In this document: positions 1 to 9,034 of the stretch, piece by piece | Position numbering within the stretch: the stretch's first letter is position 1 | How the letters are laid out: each line of letters opens with the position of its first letter | NCBI GenBank assembly: GCA_020633335.1 | Contig: JACKDU010000008.1 | Location: forward strand, 372,001 to 436,000 | Length of the DNA: 64,000 bases | DNA from: Myxococcales bacterium | GTDB taxonomy: Bacteria > Myxococcota_A > Polyangia > Nannocystales > Nannocystaceae | Direction: 5' to 3' | Translations under genes and position numbers: made by a program | Notes under the pieces: generated by a model | Told to the model about the DNA's origin: nothing | Database searches by the model: none | What the model saw: the letters and a program-made list of their open reading frames with translations, nothing else

Positions 1-1
1 G

Positions 2-1519
2 GTCGACTTCTCGGGGATCGAGGTCGAGGGCGGGATCCCGACCTTTGAGCCCCACCAGCGCTTCGCCGTGATCTCGGCCGGCGACCTCGCCTTCCCCCAC
101 CACATCAGCGTCACCGCCGAGCGCTCCGAGCTGGTCCCCGGGATCGACCTCGACCTCCTCACCGCCCTCTTCGCCCAGAAGGAGCTCAAGGCCGCCCTCA
201 CCGAGGACCCGAAGAGCGGGCCGTCGACGATCGTCCTCCGCAACACCCTCGAGTCGGCGATCGAGCGGGTCGAGGCGATCGAGGAGGCCGAGCGCACGGT
301 CGCCAAGATCCTCGAGTCGTCGCGCAAGCTCCTCGAGGACGAGGAGCGCGGCGAGCCGAAGCCGACCCTCCTCGGCGGCCTCAGCGAGAGCGTGATGCCC
401 TTCGCGCTCGCCGACGGCGGGGTCCTCCTCGCCAGCCGCGCGGCCAACTTCACCTCGCGCAACGGCCTCAGCGCCGACCTCGACCTCGAGGGGACCTGGC
501 GCTTCACCTACCAGCCCGCCGGCGGCGGCGAGCGTCAGGCCTGCGCCGGGATCTTCGGCGGCGAGCACGACCCCCACGGCCTCCGGGTCCGCTTCCGCGA
601 GGCCCCCAGCGGCGACGCGCTGCTGATCCAGACCGGCGTCGGCGCGGCCGAGCTCTTCACCCTCGACGCCGGCGCCGGCCCCTGCGCCTTCACGGACCGC
701 GGGGCGATCCCGCCGCTGGCCCGCCGCGGCGACGACCCCGGGACCCCGCACCGGAGCGGCTGGGTCGCCCGCGCCCGCCACGAGGGCGTCGATCAGGTCG
801 ACGCGGTCGTCGAGCTCGTCCAGCCCGGCGACGAGCCGCCCCTCGACCTCCTCCGCTCGACCCGCCTCGGCCTCGGCGATCCGGTCTGGCTCGACGCCGA
901 CCACCTGGCGATCGTCGTCTCCTACCGCCAGGCGGTCGCCGGCCAGAGCCTCCTCCTCCTCAGCCGCAGTCACCCCGGGGTCGCCCTCGAGATCGGCCCC
1001 GACGCGATCGCCGGCTCCTACAACGTCCTCGCGGTCGCCGCGGTCCCGGGCTCCGAGGCCGCGCCCAGGCTGGTGGTCTCGACCGCCGGCCCCCACTCGC
1101 CGCGCCTCTTCCGGGTCGACCTCCCGGCCGCCCTCCCGGCCCTCTTCGACGAGCTCCTCGCGGACGCCCCGCCGCCGCCCGAGAGCGGCGACGTCCAGAT
1201 CCTGACGGTGAACCCCGAGCGCCTGACCACCACGCCGCTGACCGAGGAGGGCTCGGTCGCCGACCCGGTGGTCTCGGCCGACGGCCGCTGGGTCGCCTTC
1301 GTGGTCTCCAACCTCGAGAGCGAGCGCGACAACGACTACGAGGTCGGCGTCGCCCCGCTCAGCGGCGAGGGCGGCCAGCGCCTCCTCACCCGCAACGGCC
1401 TCGACGACCACGCGCCGGTCTTCAGCGGCGACTCGAAGCGGGTGATCTTCAAGACGAAGTACCCGATCGAGCGCACCACGTGGACCCTGACCACCGGCCG
1501 CGCGCTGCCGGTCGAGTAG
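2..1519 (+). CDS. C-terminal part of a beta-propeller (PD40/TolB-like) protein, 5' end outside window
   Basis: The reading frame is already open at base 2 and runs to a TAG at 1517-1519, so the true start lies upstream of the window; the GTG at 68 is internal to the open frame. The last 90 or so residues contain two PD40-type repeats (a D-P-V-V-S-A-D-G-R-W-V-A-F repeat and then A-P-V-F-S-G-D-S-K-R-V-I-F), as in TolB and other WD40-like propellers that bind proteins or peptides in the periplasm. The middle section is propeller-like without a recognised family. The function is unknown; a role in the cell envelope is inferred only from the fold. The next gene is convergent, 13 nt away. Confidence 0.7.
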   Translation, partial: VDFSGIEVEGGIPTFEPHQRFAVISAGDLAFPHHISVTAERSELVPGIDLDLLTALFAQKELKAALTEDPKSGPSTIVLRNTLESAIERVEAIEEAERTVAKILESSRKLLEDEERGEPKPTLLGGLSESVMPFALADGGVLLASRAANFTSRNGLSADLDLEGTWRFTYQPAGGGERQACAGIFGGEHDPHGLRVRFREAPSGDALLIQTGVGAAELFTLDAGAGPCAFTDRGAIPPLARRGDDPGTPHRSGWVARARHEGVDQVDAVVELVQPGDEPPLDLLRSTRLGLGDPVWLDADHLAIVVSYRQAVAGQSLLLLSRSHPGVALEIGPDAIAGSYNVLAVAAVPGSEAAPRLVVSTAGPHSPRLFRVDLPAALPALFDELLADAPPPPESGDVQILTVNPERLTTTPLTEEGSVADPVVSADGRWVAFVVSNLESERDNDYEVGVAPLSGEGGQRLLTRNGLDDHAPVFSGDSKRVIFKTKYPIERTTWTLTTGRALPVE

Positions 1520-1532
1520 GCGCCGCCGACGA

Positions 1533-1955
1533 TCAGTGGGCCGCGAGCGCGGCCTCGACGTCCATCCACATCACCTCCCAGACGTGGCCGTCGGGGTCGG
1601 CGAAGGCGCGGCTGTACATGAAGCCGTGGTCCTGGCGGACCCCGGCCGGGCTCCCGCCGATCGCCAGCGCCTGATCGACGAGGGCGTCGACCGCCGCCCG
1701 GTTCGCCTGCGAGATGCAGTAGAGCCCGCCGACGCTCGCCCGCGGATCGGGGCGGGGGCGGTCCGTGAAGGTGTCGAAGAAGGCCTGGGTCAGCCACATC
1801 ACCCAGGCCTTGTCGCTGAGGGCCATGCAGATCGCGCGCTCGTCGGAGAAGCGCTCGTCGAAGGCGAAGCCGAGCTCGGTGAAGAAGGCCCGGGTCCGCT
1901 GGAGGTCGACGACCGGGAGGTTGAGGAAGAAGAGGACGTCTTGGGGTGCGCTCAT
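1533..1955 (-). CDS. VOC-family (glyoxalase/bleomycin resistance-like) protein
   Basis: A single-domain vicinal oxygen chelate protein of about 140 residues. It opens with the family pattern LNLPVVDLQRTRAFF and ends with a FADPDGHVWEVMWMD metal-ligand strand; the final Glu in HVWEV is the usual ligand. It resembles the COG3607 group of predicted lactoylglutathione lyase relatives, whose substrates are mostly unknown. I chose the ATG at 1955 because homologous proteins begin just before the FLNLPV strand. An in-frame ATG at 1988 has a GGGGG stretch upstream and would add 11 residues. It stands alone, convergent with the propeller gene on one side and about 60 nt downstream of the sigma factor on the other. 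Confidence 0.75.
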   Translation of the reverse strand: MSAPQDVLFFLNLPVVDLQRTRAFFTELGFAFDERFSDERAICMALSDKAWVMWLTQAFFDTFTDRPRPDPRASVGGLYCISQANRAAVDALVDQALAIGGSPAGVRQDHGFMYSRAFADPDGHVWEVMWMDVEAALAAH

Positions 1956-2015
1956 GCCGAGTAGACCGGCGGCGCGCGCCGACTTCATCGGCGCCCCCGA
2001 ATTTTTTTGCGCGGC

Positions 2016-3038
2016 TCAGCCGAGGGGCGGCAGGCGCTCCGGGAGCCCCATCCGCGGGAAGAGCGCGGGCGCGTCGAGGAAGTGGATGATCGACGTGATC
2101 TTCCCGCCGTCGGTCTCGAGGAGGATCAGCGACCAGGGGAGGTAGGCGCCGCCCGAGCCGCCCGGGCGATACTGACCGAAGGCGCAGGTGCCATTGGCCG
2201 CGACCCGGAGGAGGCGAGATCCCCGGCAGCCGATCCCGCGGCCGAGGAGCCAGGCGCGGACGTCGGCGTGACCCCGCAGCCAGAGGGCGTAGGGCGGCAT
2301 GCAGAGGGTCACGTCCTCGCGCAGGACCGCGAGGAGGGCGTCGACGTCGTAGGCCTCAAAGGCCGCGAGGTAGGCGTCGAGGAGGCGCGCCTGCGCGGGC
2401 TCGAGCGGATCGGGGGCGAAGCCAGCGGAGCCGTCGCTGCCGTCGCCGCCAGCTCCGCCAAGGGTCGCGCGCGCCCGCTGGAGGGCGCTGTTGACCGCCG
2501 CCGGCGTCATCCCGAGGGTGTCGGCGATCTCGGGCGCACGCCAGCCGCAGCCGTCCGCGAGGAGGAGGACGGCGCGTTGGCGGGCGGGGAGGCGCTGGAG
2601 CGCGGCGACGAAGGCGAGGCGGAGGTGACGTCGGCTCGCCAGCGCCTCCTCCGGCGAGAGGCTCGGATCGAGGACCTCCGCGTCAGCGATCGGCTCGACC
2701 CAGGCGCTCCGGCCGCGGACCTCGAGCTCGTCGTGGGTGGTGCCCGGCCACCCGAGGTCGGTCGGTCGCAGCCGCGGCTGACGCTTCGCCAGGAGATCGA
2801 GGCTGGTCCGGGTGACGATGCGGAGGAGCCAGGTGCGCAGCGAGCTCTCCCCGCGGAAGCGCTCGCGCGCCCGCCAGGCCCGGACCATCGCGTCCTGGAC
2901 CGCGTCGTCGGCGTCGCTCGCCGAGGCGGTCATGCGATAGGCGTGGGCGATGAGGGCCGGCCGATGGTCGTCGAGGTCGCGCGCCGAGAAGAGCGCCGGC
3001 TCTTCGGGGGGCGGAGGTGCGGGGCGCGGCTGGAACAT
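2016..3038 (-). CDS. ECF sigma factor with C-terminal SnoaL-like domain
   Basis: About 340 residues, much longer than a minimal ECF sigma factor. Residues about 25-95 form region 2 (H-A-Y-R-M-T-A-S..DADDAVQDAMVRAW) and about 145-195 form region 4, with the LPARQRAVLLLAD segment and an HTH (APEIADTLGMTPAAVNSALQRAR). The remaining 130 residues look like a SnoaL/NTF2 fold (LLDAYLAAFEAYDVDALLAVL.EDV), the layout of the TIGR02960/SigJ-like families, in which this tail replaces an anti-sigma factor. No anti-sigma gene is adjacent, which fits. It is transcribed divergently from the ODP gene (172-nt gap) and could control that gene, but I found no convincing ECF promoter pair. Confidence 0.88.
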   Translation of the reverse strand: MFQPRPAPPPPEEPALFSARDLDDHRPALIAHAYRMTASASDADDAVQDAMVRAWRARERFRGESSLRTWLLRIVTRTSLDLLAKRQPRLRPTDLGWPGTTHDELEVRGRSAWVEPIADAEVLDPSLSPEEALASRRHLRLAFVAALQRLPARQRAVLLLADGCGWRAPEIADTLGMTPAAVNSALQRARATLGGAGGDGSDGSAGFAPDPLEPAQARLLDAYLAAFEAYDVDALLAVLREDVTLCMPPYALWLRGHADVRAWLLGRGIGCRGSRLLRVAANGTCAFGQYRPGGSGGAYLPWSLILLETDGGKITSIIHFLDAPALFPRMGLPERLPPLG

Positions 3039-3210
3039 CGGGGCTCGGGCTCCATTGAACGGACCACATCGCTGCTGAAATTGCTGTCAGTGGCCAAACA
3101 AGGACGGGCGAAGCCGCACGCTGCGCACCGAGCGCCCTCTGCGTATTCGCCGGCGATCGGTTGCCCGCCGCGAAGGCTGGATTCTCCGGTTCGCGGGAGT
3201 AATCCTGAGA

Positions 3211-3966
3211 ATGATGGCATCCCGAGAGGAGCGGGCCGAGGGTGCGATCGCGATCGCACGGGACGTCCACTGGGTGGGCTTCTACGAGAACGCGACCCGC
3301 CTCCAGTGCAACCCCTACCTCCTCGTCGACGACGACGACGTGGTCTTCTTCGACCCGGGATCGATCCCCGACTTCCCGAAGATCATGCGCAAGGTCCTCG
3401 ACCTGGTGAACCCGGGCGCCATCACCTGGATCGTCGTCTCGCACCAGGATCCCGACGTCTGCGGGAACCTCGCGGTGGTCGAGGACGTGCTCGACAACCC
3501 CGCGCTGCGGATCGCCGCCCACACCCACACGGCCCGCCTCATCGACCACCTCGGCCTCCGCACGCCGATCCACCGCGTCGATCGCCACGGCCACGCGATC
3601 ACCCTGAAGAGCGGCCGGGTCCTCGAGTTCATCCACCTCCCCTACCTCCACTCGCCGGGGGCGATCGCCACCTTCGACCGGCAGCGCGGCTTCCTCTTCA
3701 GCGGCGACCTCTTCGGCGCGATCACCCGCAACGGCGACATCTTCTCGACCGCGGGCTTCCCGGGCACGCTCGACGCCTTCCATCAGGCCTACATGCCGAG
3801 CAACGCGGTCCTCCGCCGGGGCCTCGCGCGCCTCGAGGGGCTGCCGATCCGGGCGATCTTGCCGCAGCACGGCTCGGTGATCGAGGGGCCGAACGTGCGG
3901 GTCGCGTTTGATCACCTCCGGGCGCTCCCCTGCGGGGAGGACTGCGACGAGGGCGGCGATGCATGA
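3211..3966 (+). CDS. Oxygen-binding di-iron protein (ODP)-type metallo-beta-lactamase-fold protein
   Basis: A 251-residue MBL-fold protein like the diiron domain of flavo-diiron (FprA) proteins but without the flavodoxin domain. Visible metal-site elements are HQDPD beginning near His78, an HSPG segment near residue 148, SGDLFG near 168 and a terminal QHGS near 227. In the ODP family characterised in Treponema and Thermotoga the diiron site binds O2 and signals to a histidine kinase or chemotaxis partner. Here the last 8 nt overlap the start of a hybrid histidine kinase (ATGCATGA at 3959-3966), strong context for a sensor-kinase pair. The ATG at 3211 is immediately followed by another ATG; either could be used. 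Confidence 0.8.
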   Translation: MMASREERAEGAIAIARDVHWVGFYENATRLQCNPYLLVDDDDVVFFDPGSIPDFPKIMRKVLDLVNPGAITWIVVSHQDPDVCGNLAVVEDVLDNPALRIAAHTHTARLIDHLGLRTPIHRVDRHGHAITLKSGRVLEFIHLPYLHSPGAIATFDRQRGFLFSGDLFGAITRNGDIFSTAGFPGTLDAFHQAYMPSNAVLRRGLARLEGLPIRAILPQHGSVIEGPNVRVAFDHLRALPCGEDCDEGGDA

Positions 3967-5878
3967 GCGCACGCCGGGCGCGAGCCTCCCGCGGATCGCC
4001 GAGCTCGCGGCCCGACACCGCGCGCTGGTCGAGAAGGCGCTCTACATGCGTTGCCAGCGCTACCTCGCCAACGTCAAGTCGCTGCTCCTCGTCGAGACGC
4101 TCGACGAGGTCGACGCGACCCGGCAGCACCGCGCCCTCGACCACGAGCCCGACACCGGGCAGCGCCGCCTCGCGGAGATCGCCCGGCGCGAGGCGAGCGA
4201 GCGCCACCTCGACCGTCAGCGCCGCCTCGCCGACGCGATCCACCGCGGGCTCACCCACTTCCTCCTCCACCGCGATCAGAGCAGCGCCCAGGAGCTCCTC
4301 CTCGACGACACGGCGCAGCTCATCGGCGCGACCTTCGCGATCCTCGGCGAGGTCCTCGAGGGCGGCGGCGGAGCGATCCGTCGGGCGCTGACCTTCGGGC
4401 CGCAGGGGCCGCGTGACGTCGTCACCAGCGCGCGCGAGCTCGACGCGGCGATCCTCCAGCGCCTCTTCGGCGGGGCCACGGCCAGCGCGAGCGGCGAGGG
4501 CGGCGATCTCATCCTCGACCCGGCACTGCCCGTGACCGCCGGCGCGCTCCTCCTGCCGCTCGTCCTCGGCTCGGGCGAGCGGGGCTTCTGCGTCCTCGGC
4601 GGGCTCGCCGAGCCCGCCAGCGGCCTCCTCGGCCTGGTCGCGCCCCTCGCCTCGCCGCTCGGCGCCCTCGACCTCGCCGACGCCCTCGATCGCCGGGCGG
4701 AGGATCAGCGCGCGCTCGCGGCCCAGGCCCACGCCGAGGCGGCGCTGGCCAACCAGAGCAAGAGCCTCTTCCTCGCCAACATGAGCCACGAGCTGCGGAC
4801 GCCGCTCAACACGATCGCCGGGCTCTGCCACATCCTCGAGGACGGCTCGCTCTCGGGCGAGCAGCTCGCCCATGTCCGCCGGATCAAGGACGCGAGCGAC
4901 GTCCTCCTCGACCTCGTCGACGACGTCCTCGACTTCTCGAAGATCGAGGCGGGCAAGCTCACCCTCGAGATCGAGGTCTTCGAGCTCGACGCGGCGATCG
5001 AGCGGCTGGTCTCGCTCTACCAGCCGAGGGCCGCCGCGCGCGGCCTCGAGCTCCAGCTCGAGCGAGCCCCCGAGCTGCCGGCGCAGCTCGTCGGCGACCG
5101 CCTGCGGATCCATCAGATCCTCTCGAACCTCCTCAGCAACGCGGTCAAGTTCACGCCGACGGGCCGGGTCGTGCTGCGGATCGACGCCGAGCCGGCGCCC
5201 GGCGAGGGCCGGGTGACCCTCCGCTTCGCGGTCGAGGACACCGGCATCGGCATCGCCCCCGAGCGGATCGCCGGGCTCTTCGATCCCTTCGCCCAGGGGG
5301 ACCCCTCGTCGACCCGGGCGCACGGCGGCACCGGCCTCGGCCTGGCGATCTGTCGGCGCCTCGCCAAGCTCATGGACGGCACGCTCTCGGCGGTCAGCGC
5401 CCCCGGGGAGGGCTCGACCTTCACCTTCATCGCCGCCTTCGAGGTCGCCGAGCACCCGCCGGCGCTGCCGATCGACGTCACCGCGGCGCTCCGCGGGCTC
5501 CGGGTCCTCGTCGTCGAGGACATGCCGATGAACCAGCTGGTGATCGAGGCGATCCTCGCGGCCGACGGGATCGACGTCACGGTCGTCGACCGCGGCGCCG
5601 CGGCGATCGACGCGGTCGCCGGCGGCGCCCGCTTCGACGCGATCCTGATGGACATCCAGATGCCGGAGATGGACGGCTACGAGGCGACGCGGCGCCTCCG
5701 CGAGCTCCCGGGCGCAGCCTCGACGCCGATCCTGGCGATGACCGCCCACGTCCGCCCCGAGGATCGCGCGCGCTGTTTGGCGGCCGGGATGAACGAGCAC
5801 CTCAGCAAGCCGATCGAGGTCGACACCGTCCGGGCCGCGCTCGCCCGCTGGACCCGCGCGGCTGGCGAGGAGCGTTGA
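3959..5878 (+). CDS. Cytosolic hybrid sensor histidine kinase with receiver domain
   Basis: About 639 residues. The first 250 form a GAF-like soluble sensor region with no membrane segment. The HisKA dimerisation helix follows, with the phospho-acceptor His277 in NMSHELRTPLN, then the HATPase domain (N box SNLLSNAVKFTP, G boxes DTGIGIAPE and GGTGLGLAI). A C-terminal receiver (VLVVEDMPMNQLV) has its phospho-acceptor at Asp565 in LMDIQMPEMDG and the conserved Lys in HLSKPIE. The start overlaps the ODP gene by 8 nt, so translation is probably coupled and the ODP is the likely input. No partner response regulator or phosphotransfer protein lies nearby. The next gene starts 32 nt downstream. Confidence 0.93.
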   Translation: MHERTPGASLPRIAELAARHRALVEKALYMRCQRYLANVKSLLLVETLDEVDATRQHRALDHEPDTGQRRLAEIARREASERHLDRQRRLADAIHRGLTHFLLHRDQSSAQELLLDDTAQLIGATFAILGEVLEGGGGAIRRALTFGPQGPRDVVTSARELDAAILQRLFGGATASASGEGGDLILDPALPVTAGALLLPLVLGSGERGFCVLGGLAEPASGLLGLVAPLASPLGALDLADALDRRAEDQRALAAQAHAEAALANQSKSLFLANMSHELRTPLNTIAGLCHILEDGSLSGEQLAHVRRIKDASDVLLDLVDDVLDFSKIEAGKLTLEIEVFELDAAIERLVSLYQPRAAARGLELQLERAPELPAQLVGDRLRIHQILSNLLSNAVKFTPTGRVVLRIDAEPAPGEGRVTLRFAVEDTGIGIAPERIAGLFDPFAQGDPSSTRAHGGTGLGLAICRRLAKLMDGTLSAVSAPGEGSTFTFIAAFEVAEHPPALPIDVTAALRGLRVLVVEDMPMNQLVIEAILAADGIDVTVVDRGAAAIDAVAGGARFDAILMDIQMPEMDGYEATRRLRELPGAASTPILAMTAHVRPEDRARCLAAGMNEHLSKPIEVDTVRAALARWTRAAGEER

Positions 5879-5910
5879 CAGGCGGCCGCCCCTCGCCTAC
5901 CCACGCGGCG

Positions 5911-6693
5911 ATGACCACCAGCGACCGGCGCCCCTGCGCCCTCATCACCGGCGCCGCCTCGGGGATCGGCGCGGCCATCGCGCGCCGCCTCGCGGGCTCG
6001 CACGCGATCGTCGCGACCGACGTCGACGAGCCCGGGCTCGCCGCGCTCGCCGAGGCCCTCGGCGACGACGCGGCCCTCCTCACCCTCACCCTCGACGTCA
6101 CCGACCCGGCGGCCTGGGAGGCCGCCTTGGAGGTCGCCGAGCGCCGCTTCGGGGGGATCGACGCGCTGATCCAGAGCGCCGGGATCGCCGTCGGCGCGCC
6201 AGCGAGCGAGCTGACCCCCGAGCGCTGGCGCGAGGTCATGGCGATCAACCTCGACGGCCCCTTCTACGGCGCGCGGGCGGCCGCGCCCCTCCTCCAGCGG
6301 CGGGGCGGCGGCGTGATCATCAACATCACCTCGGCCGCCGGCCGGCGCTCGCAGCCGATGACCGCGGCCTACGCGACCTCCAAGGCCGCCCTCACCCGCC
6401 TCTCCGCGGTCCTCGCCCGCGAGTGGGCGGCCGGGCCGGCGCCGATCCGGGTCAACACGATCGCCCCCGGCGGGGTCAAGACCCCGCTCTGGTCGCGCAC
6501 CCCCTGGTGGTCGAAGATGGTCGAAGAGGCAGGTAGTGAGGCGGCGGCGTGGCGGCGCCTGGCCGCCGACACGCCGCTCGGCTCCTACGCGGAGGCCGAC
6601 GAAATCGCGGCGGCGGTCGCCTTCTTGATCAGCGACGAGGCCGCCCACATCACCGGCGCCGAGCTGGTGATCGACGGCGGCTGGTCGGCCTAG
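5911..6693 (+). CDS. Short-chain dehydrogenase/reductase (SDR)
   Basis: A classical SDR of 260 residues. The NAD(P)-binding motif TGAASGIG is near residue 15, the structural NAG equivalent appears as QSAGIA near residue 90, and the catalytic Ser plus Y-x-x-x-K (YATSK) lie near residues 140-160. The C-terminus GAELVIDGGWSA is typical of the FabG-like group. The substrate cannot be told. The Asp at the end of the second strand (IVATDVDE) favours NAD over NADP. The start is the ATG at 5911, 32 nt after the kinase stop, so it may be cotranscribed with the ODP-kinase pair. Confidence 0.88.
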   Translation: MTTSDRRPCALITGAASGIGAAIARRLAGSHAIVATDVDEPGLAALAEALGDDAALLTLTLDVTDPAAWEAALEVAERRFGGIDALIQSAGIAVGAPASELTPERWREVMAINLDGPFYGARAAAPLLQRRGGGVIINITSAAGRRSQPMTAAYATSKAALTRLSAVLAREWAAGPAPIRVNTIAPGGVKTPLWSRTPWWSKMVEEAGSEAAAWRRLAADTPLGSYAEADEIAAAVAFLISDEAAHITGAELVIDGGWSA

Positions 6694-6742
6694 CGCGATA
6701 CCACTCCCCGAGCGAGCGGCGGTCGAGGAGCCGCGGTCGTGC

Positions 6743-6748
6743 CATAAT
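6743..6748 (+). promoter_or_regulatory. Candidate -10 box for a leaderless mRNA (CATAAT)
   Basis: A CATAAT hexamer sits exactly 6 nt before the ATG at 6755 and no Shine-Dalgarno sequence lies between. Transcription starting 6-7 nt past this box would begin at or next to the start codon. I see no clear -35 element. The same spacing recurs at three other genes in this window. Confidence 0.35.
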
Positions 6749-6754
6749 CGGGCG

Positions 6755-8011
6755 ATGTGCTGGTTCGGGAGAGCCGCGCGCGCGGCATCGGTGGGCCTCG
6801 TGGTCGGGCTCCTCGCCGCGTCTGCCTGCAAGCCGCGGGCGGCCTGCGATCGCGAGGGCGTCGCTGCCCTCGTCGAGGCGCTGGCGGGGACCGAGACGGG
6901 CGCAGAGCCGGCGCTCCTGCGCGAGGGCCTGCCCAAGGTCTGCGAGCTGCCGGCGCTGCTGCGCAGGTCCCTCGCGGATCCCCGCCGCCAGCTCGAGGAG
7001 CGGTCGCCGGCGCTCCTCTCCCACACGGCCTTCGACGAGCTCCGCGGCGAGTTCGAGCGCCTCTGCCCCGGCGCCGACACGATCGGGGTCGAGGGAGCGG
7101 CGCTCCCCGCCTCGGAGCGGATGGCGTTCTTCTACGATCGCTGCCAGCTCGCGCGCTTCGGCGTCATCGACCGCGACGACCAGCTGCGCAGCGGGTACGG
7201 GATGCCGGTCTGGCTCAGCTACGTCTGGCTCGTCGACGCCGGCGGCCTCGGGCCCGAGCTCGCCGGCGATCTGATGCCGGCGCTGCGGGCCGCCGCCCGC
7301 GAGGAGCGCGTCGTCCTCACCAGCGTCGACGGGCTCGAGGTGCCGAGCGTCCGCGCCCCGCTGCGCGAGCGCCCGGAGGCGCTGAGCGTCGATCTCACCC
7401 CGGCGGGGGTGTTCCTCGACCGCGAGCCGATCGCCGCGCTCGATGCTGAGGCGAGCGCCCCGGCGTCGGCCGGCGATCGGCGGCTCCCCGGGCTCGACGA
7501 GCACCTCGCCGCCGAGCTCGAGCGCCAGCGCCGGCTCCGGGCGGGCGACCTCGCCGCGAGCGCCGGGCCGCTGCACATCGCCGCCGATCGACGGAGCCGC
7601 TTCCACGGCCTCGCCGACGTGCTCGCCAGCGCCGTTCGCCTCGGCTTCACCGACGTCGCCCTCCTCGTCGAGATCGACGCCTTCGATCGGGCCGCGCTGC
7701 CGCTGGTGACGCCGCCGCCGGCTCCGAGCGCGGCGGCGCTCTGGCTCGAGCTCGCGGAGGACGGGACGATCGAGGCGCGGGCGCCCCAGCCCAGGCCGAT
7801 CGGCCGCGATCCCCACGCCCTCGCGGCCTTCGCGACCGAGCGCTGCGCCGGCGGCCCCGCCTCCGGCGTCGCCGTCATCGAGCCGGCCTGGGGGGCGCGG
7901 GTGGAGGCGATCGTCCCGGCGATCGTCGCCCTCCGCGGCGAGGCCTGCGGCGATCACCCGGGCGAGGGCTGCTGCTTCCCGAGGGTCGCCCTCGCGGCGC
8001 CGAGCGAGTGA
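6755..8011 (+). CDS. Lipoprotein with a possible ExbD/TolR-like module, function unknown
   Basis: 418 residues with a type II signal peptide: hydrophobic GLVVGLLAASAC with the lipobox Cys near residue 25. Most of the protein is unlike any family I recognise. Near residues 268-310 the stretch PLHIAADRRSRFHGLADVL..VRLGFTDVALLV resembles the periplasmic part of ExbD/TolR (the V-x-I-x-A-D-x-x-x-x-Y/F-x-x-V pattern), so it could bind peptidoglycan or an envelope partner; this is weak similarity by eye. A CATAAT box 6 nt before the start suggests leaderless expression. It is convergent with the flavodoxin-fusion gene. Confidence 0.65.
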   Translation: MCWFGRAARAASVGLVVGLLAASACKPRAACDREGVAALVEALAGTETGAEPALLREGLPKVCELPALLRRSLADPRRQLEERSPALLSHTAFDELRGEFERLCPGADTIGVEGAALPASERMAFFYDRCQLARFGVIDRDDQLRSGYGMPVWLSYVWLVDAGGLGPELAGDLMPALRAAAREERVVLTSVDGLEVPSVRAPLRERPEALSVDLTPAGVFLDREPIAALDAEASAPASAGDRRLPGLDEHLAAELERQRRLRAGDLAASAGPLHIAADRRSRFHGLADVLASAVRLGFTDVALLVEIDAFDRAALPLVTPPPAPSAAALWLELAEDGTIEARAPQPRPIGRDPHALAAFATERCAGGPASGVAVIEPAWGARVEAIVPAIVALRGEACGDHPGEGCCFPRVALAAPSE

Positions 8012-8043
8012 GGCACACGCGTCCTCGCGCTCGCCTCGGCGTG

Positions 8044-9024
8044 CTAGCCGTCGGCGAGCGCCCGGGCCTCGTGGAAGCCGAAGCGGAGGAGATCGGCGAC
8101 GAGGCGGATGCAGCCGACGACGAGCGCGAAGATCAGCACCCCGTGGGCGATGAGGGCGATCCACGGGAGGCCGATCGCCCCGAAGTCGAAGGGGAAGACC
8201 CGGAGGACGACCGCGGTCCCGGCGATCGCGAGGGCCGCGGCGAGGACATCGGCGACCAGCCCGGCACGCGGCGTGCCGACCGCGAGGGCGGCGACGTGAT
8301 CGACGATCGTCAGGAGCGCGAAGGCGCTGAGGGCCGGGACCACGTCGGCGAAGTCGTCGGTGACCACCCCGAAGGTGAAGGGGAGCCAGAGCGCGTAGAG
8401 GTTGATGACGATCAGGCCGACGAGGTTGGCGACGATCTCCCCCACCCGCTCACCGGGCCGCCGACGGGGGCGGCGGGGGACCGTCGCCGACGCCCGCCGA
8501 CGGGCGACGAGGGCGGCGCCCCAGGCCCGCGCCCGCGCGACCTCGCCGTCCTCGAGGGGGCCGTCGATCCCGTTGACGAAGAAGTGCTCGGGCTCGACCA
8601 GGAGGCGATAGCGGCGGTCCTCGAGGGCGCGCCCGGCCGCCTGCGCGGCCGAGCCGACCGGGAACCACGCCCGCGGGCGGAGGGCGGTGTCGAAGGTCGC
8701 GGCGTAGCCCCGCTCGGATCGCTTGGACAGGCGGGCGAGCCACTCGCGGACGCCGACGCCCCGCGAGACCGCCGCCTGACCGCGCTCCTTCGCCTGCTCG
8801 CGGGCGCCCGCCCGGGTGCCGGCCCGGCTCATGCTCCAGGCGTGGGTCGGGCCGCCGACGACGATGATCTCGCGGCCCGCCTCGACCCCCTCCGGGGCCG
8901 CGCCGACCTCGACGCACTCGACCTCTGCGCCCTCGCCCAGCCCCTCGCCCAGCCCCGCGGCGATCGCCTCGGCGACCGCCTGGGTGTTGCCGAAGATCGA
9001 CTCGTAGATCACCAGCGCGCGCAT
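8044..9024 (-). CDS. Flavodoxin domain fused to a C-terminal membrane domain
   Basis: 326 residues. Residues 1-180 are flavodoxin-like: YESIFGNTQAVAEAIA matches the FMN phosphate-binding loop (T/S-x-T-G-N-T), followed by VVGGPTHAWSMSR for the isoalloxazine loop. After an Arg-rich linker (about 180-200), residues about 205-310 are four hydrophobic helices of unknown family. Fusions of a soluble flavodoxin to a membrane anchor are unusual. No frameshift is needed for this reading, since a single frame holds both halves. The gene is 10 nt downstream of the CrtI-like oxidoreductase on the same strand, so the two are probably cotranscribed and may form a membrane-bound flavin redox pair. Confidence 0.75.
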   Translation of the reverse strand: MRALVIYESIFGNTQAVAEAIAAGLGEGLGEGAEVECVEVGAAPEGVEAGREIIVVGGPTHAWSMSRAGTRAGAREQAKERGQAAVSRGVGVREWLARLSKRSERGYAATFDTALRPRAWFPVGSAAQAAGRALEDRRYRLLVEPEHFFVNGIDGPLEDGEVARARAWGAALVARRRASATVPRRPRRRPGERVGEIVANLVGLIVINLYALWLPFTFGVVTDDFADVVPALSAFALLTIVDHVAALAVGTPRAGLVADVLAAALAIAGTAVVLRVFPFDFGAIGLPWIALIAHGVLIFALVVGCIRLVADLLRFGFHEARALADG

Positions 9025-9034
9025 GATGACGACC

